Below the pieces are notes generated by a model. That model had not been told where the DNA came from. It did not search any database and saw nothing but the letters and a program-made list of their open reading frames with translations. The position numbers and the translations under genes were made by a program. 64,000 bases of DNA from assembly GCA_029582265.1 (NCBI GenBank), contig CM055822.1:248001-312000 (forward strand). The letters are read 5' to 3'. This DNA comes from Zoroaster sp. YZ-2022. Taxonomy: Eukaryota > Echinodermata > Asteroidea > Forcipulatida > Zoroasteridae. This document shows positions 10,078 through 21,318 of the stretch, in pieces (the first letter of the stretch is position 1; each line of letters begins with the position of its first letter).

Positions 10078-11264
10078 AGGCCGTATTCATAAAAATAAGT
10101 AATTACTAACTAGTAAATGCTATAAGTCAAAGCAACAGCTAGGTAAGTAAAAGGTCTAGTCTAAGCAATTGCTAAAAATCTTATTCATAACCATTTGCTA
10201 AATGATTACAGGTGTTACTTGCCACTGCTAGTAAGTTCTCAAGTAGTTGCTATTGTACTACAGTACCATCCACAAAAGGCAAATTCTAAAAAGCTAGAAA
10301 GCATGGTATAGGGCCAGAATAAAATAGTGGTGGTACAGATTCACTACCTTTCAACTATTTCCATCTCATCTTCTGTGGTTTCATATACATGTACGCTACG
10401 TGCTATAGGCCTTTGGTTATATTGTAATTATACATCATGGAGTCTAACGATGCAACCACCGACTTAACACTCGTTGGTGTTAGTGTCAATTATTAAGGAA
10501 TATCCTGAGCTCATAACAAAAACAGCTTCCTGGCGTTAGAGCCAAAAAGGCTACAGCACTGAAAAAGGCCCAAGAAATCATCATGACCAAAATGGGCCTT
10601 ACCATGGATGAAAAGAAGATTGCCAAAAAATCGCCAACATGAAAGCACAACTAAAGAAAAGACAGATGCAAAGGAGACAGGAAACAGGAAAATAATCCTG
10701 TGTCCTTGGGAACAGGAAGTTTTCAGCCTGATTCAAGGTGCTGAAAACCCCACTGTAACCAAGATGTCTTGTGCTGTTTCTGCTGGCCTACTGCACCAGT
10801 CTCCAAGTTCAAATGCGAACAATAAGGTCACTTTCTTATAAACTTTACTTTGACAGTGCAATCAAAACATTCAAAGAACAAATAAGTTTATGTTCAATTT
10901 GTAGGGTAGGGTTGACTTCATCACGATTAAGCCTGATGTTATACACCTTAGGTTGTGGTCTTTGAGGTAAAAACATGGCAGAAGATGTGATATGTCTGTA
11001 CTGGCTAAACAGCAAGCCACAAATGAGATGCTTGTACAATCACTAGTAAATGCTAGTCAAAGGTCATTTTTATGAATACAAATTGAAGTAGGTGCTAATT
11101 TCAGCATTTACTTATAAGTAAAAAGCAATTACTAATGCGAAAAATTTGTAGCTTTTACTTGAAAGTCATTGCTTATTTCTATGAATAAACATTTAAGTAA
11201 AAGGTTAGTAAAAGGGGGTTGTTACTTTAGTAAAAGCAATTACTTATTTTTATGAATACGGCCT
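10078..11264 (+). mobile_element. Harbinger-like DNA transposon, copy 2 (1.19 kb)
   Basis: AGGCCGTATTCATAAAAATA at the left end is matched perfectly by the reverse complement at the right end, continuing through AGTAATT, so the terminal repeats are at least 27 bp. The flanks are palindromic (AGTCAAT and ATTGACT), which makes the target duplication ambiguous; AT is one option. Subterminal zones again hold repeated AGTAAAAG and GCAATTACT or GCAATTGCT motifs. The internal ORF relates to that of copy 1, but the outer termini differ, so the two are sister subfamilies rather than duplicates. Confidence 0.8.
10437..10840 (+). pseudogene. Broken Myb/SANT-like transposon ORF
   Basis: Starting from ATG 10437 (MESNDATTDL), the sequence matches the ORF at 9149 piecewise: SIIKEYPELITK, then KKATALKKAQ, GLTMDEKK, KKIANMKAQLKKK, TGNRKIILCPWEQEVF and GAENPTVTKMSCAVSAG. 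These blocks fall in different frames, so there are at least three frameshifts, and a stop soon after the start. The DNA downstream (GGTTGACTTCATCACGATT) is also shared with copy 1. The protein is not functional as read. Confidence 0.75.
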
Positions 11265-11781
11265 ATTGACTCTTCGTGTTGTCAAGCACAGTAGCGCACC
11301 AATACGTTGCTATAGTGACTCTTATCAATAGCTTGAAGCCAGAAGATTGAGAAATAGGAATGAAATTGGTAAACATCAAACTGGATCCGACTGATTTCAT
11401 CTGACAGGGTTTGTTCCTCAGTTATCATGGGTACCCTTCACCAAATCACCGGTGTGCTGCCTCGTGATTCTGGCGTCCATCGTGTTGGTCGGTGAGTTAT
11501 ATTTTGTCAATAAACCTGAGACCAAAACTGAATATAACTGAAAGTAAAATGCATTTTTATTTGGTTTCGTTTAGATTTGAACTTAAGTCAGAACTCGGAT
11601 ATTTCACTGTTTTGGTGGAGGAGGGACTTATAGTCCCATCCTATTCTTACCGCTGCGCATCTTGTTTGATGAGCTAAGGCTTGATTACTAAATTCTTCTG
11701 TATTTCATGATTAACGTTACTGCGTTTTTATGATAATAAAATGCTGTAAAACAATAAGTCGGTGGGGAAAAATGTTGTTCC
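11265..11781. other. No gene seen between transposons
   Basis: Unique-looking DNA between Harbinger-like copy 2 and the piggyBac left end. One 61-codon ORF has no recognisable motif. Confidence 0.4.
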
Positions 11782-12049
11782 TTAACCCTATCCATACCGC
11801 GGGCGCCAAATGGCACATATTTGTGGTCATTGTTCCAGACCAGGGATACAATGGCACCTTTGCAAACGTATTGTTTTACGACCGGCGGAGCTTATTGGTC
11901 CCAAGCCAAAATGCTTAGGCGAATTTCATGACGGTCGCCCTCTATCGACGATTTAATTAATCCGCGTATAGTTAGCGTCCCCCCAGCCAGCGCGTTATTC
12001 AAAAGAAAAAGTTGCTGAGGCATAGTGGCTGCCGAATCGAAACTTAATC

Positions 12050-14436
12050 ATGGACAGCGATAGAAATGCTGCCATTTTGGCAGAGATATTTGATGATAGT
12101 GACTCGGAAATGGAGATCGACACGGAGAATGATGAAAGCAGCGATGATCAGGGTGATGATGAATCCTCAAGCGAAGGCGAAAAAAGGACATTCGAGCGAC
12201 GTGGATCCGCAGGATGAGGTATTTATATTGTGTAGGTCATGACCGCATAACATTACTAGTTAGGCACTACCCTTTAACATCAGTTTTAATTGGATTTGGA
12301 GAATAGCTCATTTTAAGCTGTATGCAACGAATTTAACATTGAGTGTAGATAAATGCCAGTTCTATTTTACGTATGCTCTTTCCGCGTAATTTCATGTTTG
12401 ACGAGATCGTGACTAAACTATTGCCCCCAACAAAAAACCACACCAAACATCTATACTCTAAATAAATGGCCGCTAATTAAAAGTTAAGATGGCCACCATT
12501 GGCGGCCATGTTGGATTAAAAGATTTATCACGTGATTATGTTATTCATTTATGTATTCAAAATATAGAAGACGGCGTGTAAATATGTTATTAAAGACGAA
12601 ATATATGCAATTGCATTATTTTTGCATGACACTAAAAAACAAATGGATATTTAATTACATTACAACCGTTGCCATGATAACTGTGGACCTTCCCCCAAAT
12701 TAAAATTATTGTATTACGAGATTATAAAATAAGTCCCCAAATTTCATCAATTCATCAAAAACAAAGCGGAAATAGTGCCAATTTTAGGCACACTTTTCAT
12801 AAATTATACTGTGTGATAGACGAAAAGCACCCTCATGCATTTTGTCTCTTCCTTCCGCAGAAAAATGCCAAATCCAGATGGAAGAAAACAGACTTCAGAT
12901 CGGGTTGAAAGAGATCAGTCATCTCAACAGGAAGCCGATGCAATTCACCGGAAGCTCTGGTCCTGCAGGTGACTTCTCAGGCCTTTCTGAGGTACAGGTA
13001 TTCCAGTTGTTCTTCTGCAGTGCCGTCTGGGATCTGCTTGTAGACGAAACAAACCGTTACGCAGAGCAAACTGTTTCAGAAACCTCCTGGACCCCCACTC
13101 ACTCGAATGAAATGATGGCATTTGTAGCGCTACTGCTTGCTATGGGCATCAACAAGTCGCCTCAGTACAGTATGTACTGGTCAACATATGAAGTTCTACG
13201 GATGTCATTTTATCCATCCATAATGTCAAGAAATAGATTTATTTCCATTATGCGATTTTTTCACCTCTCCGACAACCGGTTGCCTGAACCAGCCTCTGGA
13301 TGTGACAAGCTTAAGAAAGTTAGGCCTTTGCTGAATGTCCTCCTCCCAAATTTCGCAGCCTCTATTACCCTGGACAGAACCTATCTCCTGATGAGAGTAT
13401 GCTCAAATTTAAGGGACGCCTCGGTTTCTACAGTACATGCCCAGAAAACCGGTCAAATGGGGAATTAAGGCATTCTCTTTGAACGAGTCAGAGACGGGTT
13501 ACACTATTCGTGGATGCTGTACACAGGAGCTGCTGCCAAGGAGACAAAACTTCAAGAAGGCTACATGTACATGTAGATACCGATTCATCCCCTCAAAGTG
13601 CCATCCTCTGACCTAACCATCCCAGGAGAAGTCGTCGTTGAACTTCTAAATGGACTTGAACATAAAGGACATGTAATTTATTGTGATAATTACTTTTAAC
13701 AGACCAGCTCTGGTATCCAAACTGTCTCAATTAGGATTTGATGTTGTGGTCCAGTGCGTTATACTGCACAGGGAATACCGAATGCAGCCCACCCAAAGAC
13801 AAATAGAATGAAAAAGGAGATAACCCAAAATTTTATGAGAAGGTTGGTCAGTTATGCATTGATAACAAAATGTTGTACTCCTAACAAAATGTAGGTGATT
13901 GCCAAGCAATTACAAAACAAATTGGTGTAAGAAGAGCGAAAGTGGATTTCGTGAAATTGCTAAGCCCAAATCTATAGATAACTACAACAAATTCATGGAG
14001 GGAACCGATCTCGCTAATCAAATTTTTCAGTACTACACACATACACACAGAAGTTTGAAATGGTGGAAACGAGTGTTTTTCAGTATGTTGAACATATCCA
14101 TGCTCAATGCCACGGTAATTTTCAACAGCATACCAACAAACAAGCATGTCAGTAATCTTGACTTCCGTCTTCAAGTCATAGACGGCCTACTCACAGGTTG
14201 GGAACGTAATACAATGCTGCGTTTTACACGATCCAATGCGAATAACCTTCCTGTTCGGCTGATGGAGAAAATGCATTATCCTGGCAAAACCTTCCGGAAG
14301 AAAACGTGACTGCATTGTTTGTAGCAACCGGCGATTACACAATAGAATACAAACGAGGATGATATGTAAACAATGTACATATCCGATGTGCGTAGTTCCT
14401 TGCTTTGAGAAATACCATACTTTGCACTTTGCATAA
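12050..14436 (+). pseudogene. piggyBac transposase, frameshifted (PGBD-like)
   Basis: A DDE/D cut-and-paste transposase that targets TTAA. The acidic N-terminus starts at ATG 12050 (MDSDRNAAILAEIFDDSDSE). A frameshift in an A-run lies near 12180, then a probable intron from GT 12219 to AG 12860. The core follows: VDETNRYAEQ, FVALLLAMGINKSPQY, MSRNRFISIMRFFHLSDN; after a shift DESMLKFKGR, then KPVKWGIKAF; then IYCDNYF; then YTAQGIPNAAHPKTNR; then EGTDLANQ and KWWKRVFFSMLN. The three Asp expected for the piggyBac active site (DESM, CDNYF, GTD) are all visible. The Cys-rich finger (CIVC, CKQC, then C, C and H) ends at TAA 14436. At least five frame changes make this a pseudogene. Confidence 0.88.
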
Positions 14437-14717
14437 ATTGCAAACAACCTATTTTGAGATAACCGACTTGCCAACAACTAATTATTGTTGTGGTAAGCAG
14501 ACACCTTAGATTTATGTGTAAACTATATTAACGAGCATAATTATTCAACCTTACTGTTCAAAATAGAGTGCAATCGCCGGTGAATGTATTTTCATAAAGA
14601 TTATAACCAAAAAGTGGATTTGTTATTGTAAATTAATCAGTTTTTTTGCCACTCTTTGTACACATTCGAATCTCCATCACTCTTGGCCCCCCCTCCCCCT
14701 CTTCCTTCTTCCTCTCT

Positions 14718-14774
14718 ATTCAATGTTGGTCAACAACTGTGTTCGTGTGCCCACAATTCCAACCAACATTGAAT
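14718..14774. repeat. Hairpin downstream of piggyBac 1 transposase
   Basis: ATTCAATGTTGGT (14718-14730) pairs perfectly with ACCAACATTGAAT (14762-14774) across a 31-base loop, flanked by C-rich and G-rich tracts. The same stem with a different loop occurs at 21598-21664 in the second piggyBac element, so it belongs to this family rather than to the locus. Confidence 0.8.
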
Positions 14775-14819
14775 GGGGGGGGGGTGTCATTTTGATTGAA
14801 TGTCCTTCAATCAATAGAT

Positions 14820-15434
14820 AGATACATGTAGTTCAGAATGGCGTAAACATTATGTTAGAAATTGTAAATGTGTCCCAGTATTCAATAAGGCTCTTACTCA
14901 GAAACAGATTAATCTGATAGAAAGTATCCAAAAAAGAGCCTGTAGAATTATCCTTGGTGTTGATTATGCATCTTACAACCTGGCCCTATCAGTATGTAAA
15001 TTTCAAACCCTGAAGTGAGAAGACACACATATCTGTGTTGATTTTGCCACTGCTTTAGCTAGCCATTCTCAGTATCAAAATTGGTTCCTTTGAAAAATCC
15101 TGTTGACTGTTTTTGAGACAAAAGGTTAAATATCAACAGTATTTCTGTAAACTCAGCTTTCGTAACAGTGCTATTCCGTATTTTATTAATCTACTTAACA
15201 CTACAACACACATATAAATTATTACATTATTTAGCCACATATTTTTAATTTCTTAATTATTTTATTACACCTGTTTTAGCGTGTTTGTATGTATATACAT
15301 TTTAAATTCTGAAATTGTAATTGTTTTATTTTAATTGTATTAATTGTAACATTGTGTGTGCACGCAATTCAGCCTTTGGCTGCCATGTGACATTTTTAGT
15401 GTAATAAACCATCAATGAATGAATGAATGAATGT
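14820..15434 (+). mobile_element. 5'-truncated LINE (CR1/L2/Jockey-like) inside piggyBac 1
   Basis: Codons from about 14846 read NKALTQKQINLIESIQKRAC, then RIILGVDYASYNLALS, and after a stop CVDFATALASHSQ. This is the conserved tail after the reverse transcriptase of many non-LTR retrotransposons (the LTxxQ...LExIQKRAxRIILG pattern). A non-coding 3' end follows with GTGTAATAAACCATC and a tetranucleotide (AATG)n tail ending near 15434, typical of CR1-type 3' ends. The 5' end is truncated at an uncertain point. A stop codon and the short length show it is dead. Confidence 0.75.
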
Positions 15435-15767
15435 AATCATGCAAAGTTTCAAATCTTCCAAATGTTATTTGTAATACTTAAAGCTGCATGCTTGTACAGT
15501 GGAATTGCACACATGTGCATGTACATTAACTACAGAGTGTAGAGTGGTGGCGCTCTTCATTAGAAGCCACCAAAATTGCTATGGCAATACACAAGGGATT
15601 ATCTGCACCAGTATTTACCTGGTATGGAAGGTCACACTGTGAAAATGGGCTGGTACTGAAAGGGTTAATAAGTGCTGTTTCCACGTTTTTGACATATTGA
15701 CAACATCATTGGGAGTTTTGCAGTAAAATATGTATATTTTTGTATTTACATTTAGGCCAGATATTTG

Positions 15768-15883
15768 TCACCAGAAGAGATACTATGAAAACTCAAAATC
15801 TGTGTCAATCTGGACACCCACTCTTTCACCAGAAGAGATACTATGAAAACTCAAAATCTGTGTCAATCTGGACACCCACTCTT
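15768..15883 (+). repeat. Tandem duplication, 58-bp unit, two copies
   Basis: TCACCAGAAGAGATACTATG starts at 15768 and again at 15826, and the two 58-bp units look identical. It lies 100 bp outside the piggyBac right end. Near-zero divergence suggests a recent event or an assembly duplication. Confidence 0.85.
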
Positions 15884-16406
15884 TCAATTTTTAGAAAATT
15901 TCAAAAATTTTAAAATAATTCAGGCGATCTAACTAATTGTTTGTACCTATTAAAAAATGCTTATTACATTTCTAATCTTTTTAAATCATTTAAATTAAAG
16001 TATCTCAAGACATATTTACAGACGTTTGATCCATGTTGTGCTGCGTGGTTTTATTGTTAAATGCACTGATAATTTAGTTTGGAAGTATCAAATGTTACAG
16101 TGTTGCTTGTTACAAACTGCACCAACATTAAACCCACTTTGGTATAAGTTACATATATAGCCTGGTCAAAAAAGTCCTGAACAGAGACCTACACAAATTA
16201 AATACCGGTACTGATTCAATTAACACTTACGAACATACACAGGCGCGTACCCAGATATGTCATGAAAAGTTTCCCCCGGAAAATGTTTTGATTGAGGTTA
16301 CAGAAAAATGGGGTCATTTATTATTAATAAACTATTATTTAAAAAAAAAATTGAAAAAGATTTCGGAGATTTAGTTTTTTAGAAAAAATCAACATAATAA
16401 GCAAGA
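15884..16406. other. No gene seen
   Basis: AT-rich DNA with poly-A runs near 16340; no ORF or named repeat recognised. Confidence 0.4.
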
Positions 16407-16706
16407 AGAAGAAAGAAATATATTACATAAGGATTGAGAAGAAAGAAATATATTACATCAGGATTGAGAAGAAAGAAATATATTACATCATGATTGAGAA
16501 GAAAGAAATATATTACATCAGGATTGAAAAGAAAGAAATATGTTACATCCGGATTGAGAAGTAAGAAATATATTACATCAGGATTGAGAAGTAAGAAATA
16601 TATTACATGGGATTGAGAAGAAAGAAATATATTACATCAGGATTGAAAAGAAAGAAATATATTACATCAGGATTGAGAAGTAAGAAATATATTACATCAG
16701 GATTGC
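16407..16706 (+). repeat. Minisatellite, 30-bp unit, 10 copies
   Basis: Ten units of the pattern GAAGAAAGAAATATATTACA followed by TCAGGATTGA, with a few substitutions and one 29-bp unit. Because 30 is a multiple of three, part of it stays open in frame, but nothing else supports a protein. Confidence 0.9.
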
Positions 16707-17992
16707 TAATTATTCAGACAGCTCATAATTCCGACTTTATCCGACAGAATCTAATTTTGCCAGATACAGCCAAATTATTCATCGGCCTAGTCCTACTGCC
16801 CGTTAATATTTCTCTAACCAGTAGCATATAGTTGATGGGGGACCCCGGCCCGCTTTTGACATAAATCTCGAAATAAATAATTTTTTCGTGACGGAAACTA
16901 CTACCGTACTTAAATTAAGCTAATATTGGACTGTGCCCAATACAATATTTCCTTAGTCAGACAAATATTTTGGAAAACTGATGGACTTTGTTAGAGATGT
17001 TTCTGACAATAAACCAGGAAGCCAATTTTTCCAGCTTTCACAGCTTTGGCGTAATATTTCCGACTTAACAGCAGCACAATATACAGAACGGGTTAGTCCG
17101 ACATCTAGTTACAGTATTTTATATGTTCAGGCAATCTGCATGTGGTACGGAATTGACAGAAAGATGGATGCTTCTTGTTTATTTCTGACCCAAAGAATAA
17201 AGGTAGATATCCCATTTAAAAATCCATCCGCAAGCCCATGAATCCAACAACTTATGGCCCATGAATCCAACAACTTATGGCCCATGAATCCAACAACTTA
17301 TGGCCCATGAATCCAACAACTTATGGCGTTTTGGATTTCGGAAAAAGGAACATTTATGTCTGATATCCATTTTTAAAAAGAATATAAAAATTTTGGATTT
17401 TGGACCTAACTTAACGTTAAAAATTCATCCACAGCATTAAACTACGCACTAGGTGATGATTAAACAAGGGTGCAGGAAAAATGTTTGCGCCTGAGCCGAC
17501 GTGACGACATCTTAAAAGACAACTTGGCTTTGATCCGCGTTATGCGTTCTAATTTTAATAGTTCGCAGGCAAGATCTCCCCCAACCAATGCCAGGTATTT
17601 TTTAAAACGCCCATGGCATACGGGTTCATATACCGCACTTTTCTTCACGCGCAAACCAAAGGAGCTTCAGGAATTTACTATAACTCTCTTTCCTTGGGTC
17701 TCTCAATTAATTAAACAACACAAAACAGTCCGATTGACTTGATAGACACAGCTAACATATGCATTCATGGCCTACTGTACCACTACCGGCGGTTTGGAGG
17801 TATTTTTGCCTCGCACGCCTTCTCCTCGCCCTAGCTTGTACGCTGTGTTAGTTAAAGCCCGAAATGTTGGTTATCTCTCGAAGAACGAAAATTGGTTCCT
17901 CTGTACTCTAAGGATATACGACTCCAAATGGCAATCGGTCCTCTTTGCCATCCCGTTTGGCAAACTGTGTAAATAGAATGACAGGCACGCAC
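16707..17992. other. No gene recognised; contains a 23-bp tandem repeat
   Basis: Three ORFs of 69-90 codons (16981-17241, 17470-17742, 17767-17976) follow one another on the plus strand, but none has a recognisable domain or clear splice partner. They are not called as genes. Confidence 0.4.
17235..17326 (+). repeat. Tandem repeat, 23-bp unit, four exact copies
   Basis: Four head-to-tail copies of a unit starting CCCATGAATCCAACAAC and ending TTATGG, with no differences seen. Either a recent expansion or an assembly artefact. Confidence 0.9.
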
Positions 17993-18694
17993 AACCTCAA
18001 CTTATGGTACCTTTTTTACCAAGGTTTCGTAATGTTTTACTTAAGGTATATTATTAGTTTGGTTTATGATAAAGTGCCATGTGGGTCAAATCTCGACTAT
18101 CGGTCAGTGATCAGTGAAGTAACTAGGGTCATAATTAGGGTGCACGACTTCTTCTGAGGGTGCATCTCAAAAGAGGGAAATAGTTTTCAATCATACATGT
18201 CCACTCGTATTAATGTCAGTCTAATGAAGATCTACCTTTGAGCCCTCAAAAAGGTTTTAACAAATTAAACCGAAGCTTCATTGAGAATTTTAATATATGG
18301 AAAAAATTCATAAACGGTTTACAGACAACAGCGTGTGATTAATTTTATTTAGTGTTCGATTGTATAAATTAATGTTAGTTTAACCAATCCAGCTGAGATA
18401 TTACCAAACGTATATGGGTGCACCCCATTATTCAATAGTGACCAAATTCATGAGTCGAGCTCATTATCATAATTTGTATGCCCTAAATATTTCAGAAACA
18501 AAGATTTGAGGTCCATACATGAGGGATTGTGTCAATTAGTCAACATCAGAAAAAGTGGTCCTAATTTGCTTCCAAGCGTATGCCCTTTTTTCAAAATGGA
18601 TGCTTACCAGTGTGGGCTTTTCACATAGTGTAGAGGTTGGTTTCCATTGGGATGAGAATAACTCGATGGGCCTCTGGACTATCCATATGAAATT
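17993..18694 (+). repeat. Dispersed repeat family R1, copy B (~700 bp)
   Basis: Second copy of the 6363-7104 repeat, same orientation, about 40 bp shorter through small deletions (for example after ACTAGGGTCATAATTA and around GAGGGATTGTGT). A 16-bp stretch near 18343 is absent from copy A. Confidence 0.75.
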
Positions 18695-19116
18695 GAATAC
18701 AAAATACAAGTTTAGATATCAATTAATATTTAGTTTTTAAATTAGTTTTTAATGCTTTTTGAAAATGTTGTCTTTAGAATTAATTTCTATGGGAGCTTAT
18801 ATGGGCTGCACCCATAAATAATGCGCCCCAAAAGGACTGAGCTATAAGCACATTACACTTGGATTTGGTATCGGATTGCTTGAAGATATATCACCTGTGT
18901 TTGGCCCACAAAACAATTTATACAACGAACGAACTTTTTAAAAAGATAATATCGTTGTTAATGTCAGAAACTGTAAAATAAAAACGATATTTGACTGAAA
19001 CGCCCTTGATTCTGATTGACATTCAATCGGAAGACTGCCCACACGCTCAGCCTGTTAGATATAATAAATTGTGTGGTCACGTGCAACATTCAATTTATAA
19101 AATGAAAGCATATAAC
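18695..19116. other. No gene seen
   Basis: Unique AT-rich DNA between repeat R1 copy B and the 45-bp minisatellite. Confidence 0.4.
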
Positions 19117-19854
19117 CTCGTGCCCCACAGTTACGCCCCTGACAGTGATCTTCCTTAAACCCTGTGCCCCACAGTTACGCCACTGACATTGATCTTCCTT
19201 AAACCCTGTGCCCCCACAGTTACGCCCCTGACAGTGATCTTCCTTAAACCCTGTGCCCCACAGTTACGCCCTGACAGTGATCTTCCTTAAAACCCATGCC
19301 CCAACAGTTACGCCCCTGACAGTGATCTTCCCAAACCCTGTGCCCCACAGTTACGCCCCTGACAGTGATCTTCCCAAAACCCTGTGCCCCCACAGTTACG
19401 CCCATGACAGTGATCTTCCTTAAACCCCATGCCCCTCACAGTTACGCCCTGACAGTGATCTTCCTTAAACCCTGTGCCCCACAGTTACGCCCCTGACAGT
19501 GATCTTCTTTAAACCCCGTGCCCCCACAGTTACGCCACTGACAGTGATCTTCCTAAACCCTGTGCCCAAACAGTTACGCCCCTGACAGTGATCTTCCCAA
19601 ACCCCATGCCCCTACAGTTACGCCCCTGACAGTGATCTTCCCAAACCCCGTGCCCCAACAGTTACGCCCCTGACAGTGATCTTCCTTAAACCCTGTGCCC
19701 CACAGTTACGCCCTGACAGTGATCTTCTTTAAACCCTGTGCCCCACAGTTACGCCCCTGACAGTGATCTTCCTTAAACCCCGTGCCCCCACAGTTACGCC
19801 ACTGGCAGTGATCTTCCTTAAACCCCGTGCCCCCACAGTTACGCCACTGACAGT
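19117..19854 (+). repeat. GC-richer minisatellite, 45-bp unit, about 17 copies
   Basis: CACAGTTACGCC or a close variant occurs 17 times, each followed by CTGACAGTGATCTTCCTTAAA and then CCCTGTGCCC. Unit length varies by one to three bases, mostly in C-runs. It stands out from the AT-rich surroundings and ends just before the SINE at 19968. Confidence 0.9.
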
Positions 19855-19967
19855 CATATTGTGGTTCAATCTCCAAACGATGACTAGAGTACGCTAGTCG
19901 AAATGTAGAGAAGACAGTATACGGTTCTTATCAAAACCACAATCGCTCTCTTGAGTTTAACTCGCAT

Positions 19968-20330
19968 GACGTTACCGCCGAGCGGTCCAGCTTACCAGAC
20001 TCAAGTTCTGGTGTTAGCAGCAGAATGTGGGTTCGAATCCCGGCCGTGACTCTTGTGTCCTTGAGCAAGACACTTAACCATAATTGCTTCTCTCCACCCA
20101 GGGGTTAAATGGGTACCTGTGAGGGCAGAATAGGTTGATTAGCCCTATATGCGCTGTAATGGCAGCAATTGAGCTGTATACTCCCAGGGAGCTGAGATGG
20201 TTTCAGGAATGATTTATGAGCCTTATGAGCCTGATGAGCAGGGTAATGATATAATGCGCCTTGAGCACCACTTTAGTTGGTGGATACGTGCGCTATATAA
20301 GTCCACATTATTATTATTATTATTATTAAA
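19968..20330 (+). mobile_element. tRNA-derived SINE, copy 2
   Basis: The head contains CCGAGCGGTCCAG, then CCAGACTCAAGTTCTGG (an anticodon arm like tRNA-Leu CAA), and the B box GGGTTCGAATCC. The body contains ACACTTAACCATAATTGC and CCAGGGGTTAAATGG, and the 3' end GCTATATAAGTCCACA runs into (TTA)n. It is nearly full length. Confidence 0.85.
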
Positions 20331-20352
20331 TCGATAATAACTATTAAGGATT

Positions 20353-20509
20353 TGTCATCCACTGACGGAGATACATTGATTTTTGATTATTTTTCTGAAG
20401 TAGGCCTGGCCATGCTGAAGAATTAGGTATAATTACCTATCATGCATATGGTCCTTTTGCACATCGCCAAGGCCATAATTTGCGAAGGCGTAGATGTTAA
20501 AATTTCATC
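20353..20509 (+). repeat. Dispersed repeat R2, copy B
   Basis: Matches 8564-8721 with a handful of differences, in the same orientation and also downstream of an R1 copy. Confidence 0.75.
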
Positions 20510-20965
20510 TTCAACTTTTTAAAATCTCCATTGATTATACAACAGATTTAAGAGAGATTGGTCTATCAATAGGTCCAGAACAGAGACCTACTCTGTATCA
20601 ACTCACAAACGTATAGCCAAAATACAAAACAATGAATTAACGTTATTACTTAACTGACGGACAAACAAAAAAGTATAGACAAACACGAAAAGGTACATCA
20701 TGACCAAGTGAGTACGATAATGGAATGACTGAAGTATAGTAACCTACTTGTAGTTAACCCTTTCATTACCAGCCAGTTATGTAAGAGAAAATTCTTTTAC
20801 CACAGTGAATAGGGAGCACAATGTCACTTCAGCACCAGTGGGTTTTTCACTTTTCATTGGAAGTGCGCCTCACCGGTATAGTAAGACACTTTTTTTACAT
20901 GTGGCACTGTACATACCAAATGGCTCAGATATATATTTGTATGTTAAACTGATGGTAAAATGATG

Positions 20966-21318
20966 GGGTGTCGTGGCCGAGCGGGTTCTAGCTTAATGGA
21001 TTCAAGTTCTGTGTTAGCAACATAATGTGGGTTCGAATCACGGCCGTGACACTTTGTGTCCTTGAGCAAGACACTTAATCATAATTGCTTCTCTCCACCC
21101 ATAGGGGTTAAATGGTACCTGTGAAGGCAGCAGAGTTGGTTTGCCTATATGCGCTAGAAATGGCAGCACTGAGCCGTACACCCCAGGGAGCTGAGATGGT
21201 TTCAGGGAACGATTTATGAGCCTTATGAGCCTTGCAGCAGGGATAATAATATAATGCGCCTTGAGCACCACTTAGTTGGTGGATACGTGTTATATAACCA
21301 ATAATATTATTATTAATA
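20966..21318 (+). mobile_element. tRNA-derived SINE, copy 3, nested in piggyBac 2
   Basis: The head TGTCGTGGCCGAGCGGGTT and B box GGGTTCGAATC match copies 1 and 2. The body is shorter and carries more substitutions and single-base deletions. It ends near an (ATT)-type tail. It lies inside piggyBac element 2 and so inserted after it. Confidence 0.82.

Larger units (their letters stand above)
11782..15668 (+). mobile_element. piggyBac element 1, both ends present, defective
   Basis: The left end is TTAACCCTATCCATACC (11782). The reverse complement of the right end is TTAACCCTTTCAGTACC (ending 15668). This gives TTAA target sites on both sides and imperfect inverted termini starting CCCT, the hallmark of the piggyBac superfamily. 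The interior holds an acidic N-terminal exon, a likely intron, the catalytic region and a Cys-rich C-terminus, all on the plus strand, followed by a hairpin at 14718-14774 and an inserted LINE fragment. Several frameshifts mean it cannot move by itself. A relative with the same terminus lies at 20754. Confidence 0.88.

Noticed and set aside
16607..16831. 74-codon ORF over the 30-bp minisatellite
   Set aside because: It stays open only because the unit is a multiple of three; there is no other support.
16981..17976. Three successive plus-strand ORFs of 69-90 codons as possible exons
   Set aside because: No recognisable domain, no convincing splice sites that join them and no known homologue that I can name.
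19968..21318. Functional tRNA genes at the SINE heads
   Set aside because: The tRNA-like parts lack a complete acceptor stem pairing and are joined to SINE bodies with repeat tails; they are SINE promoters and not tRNA genes.
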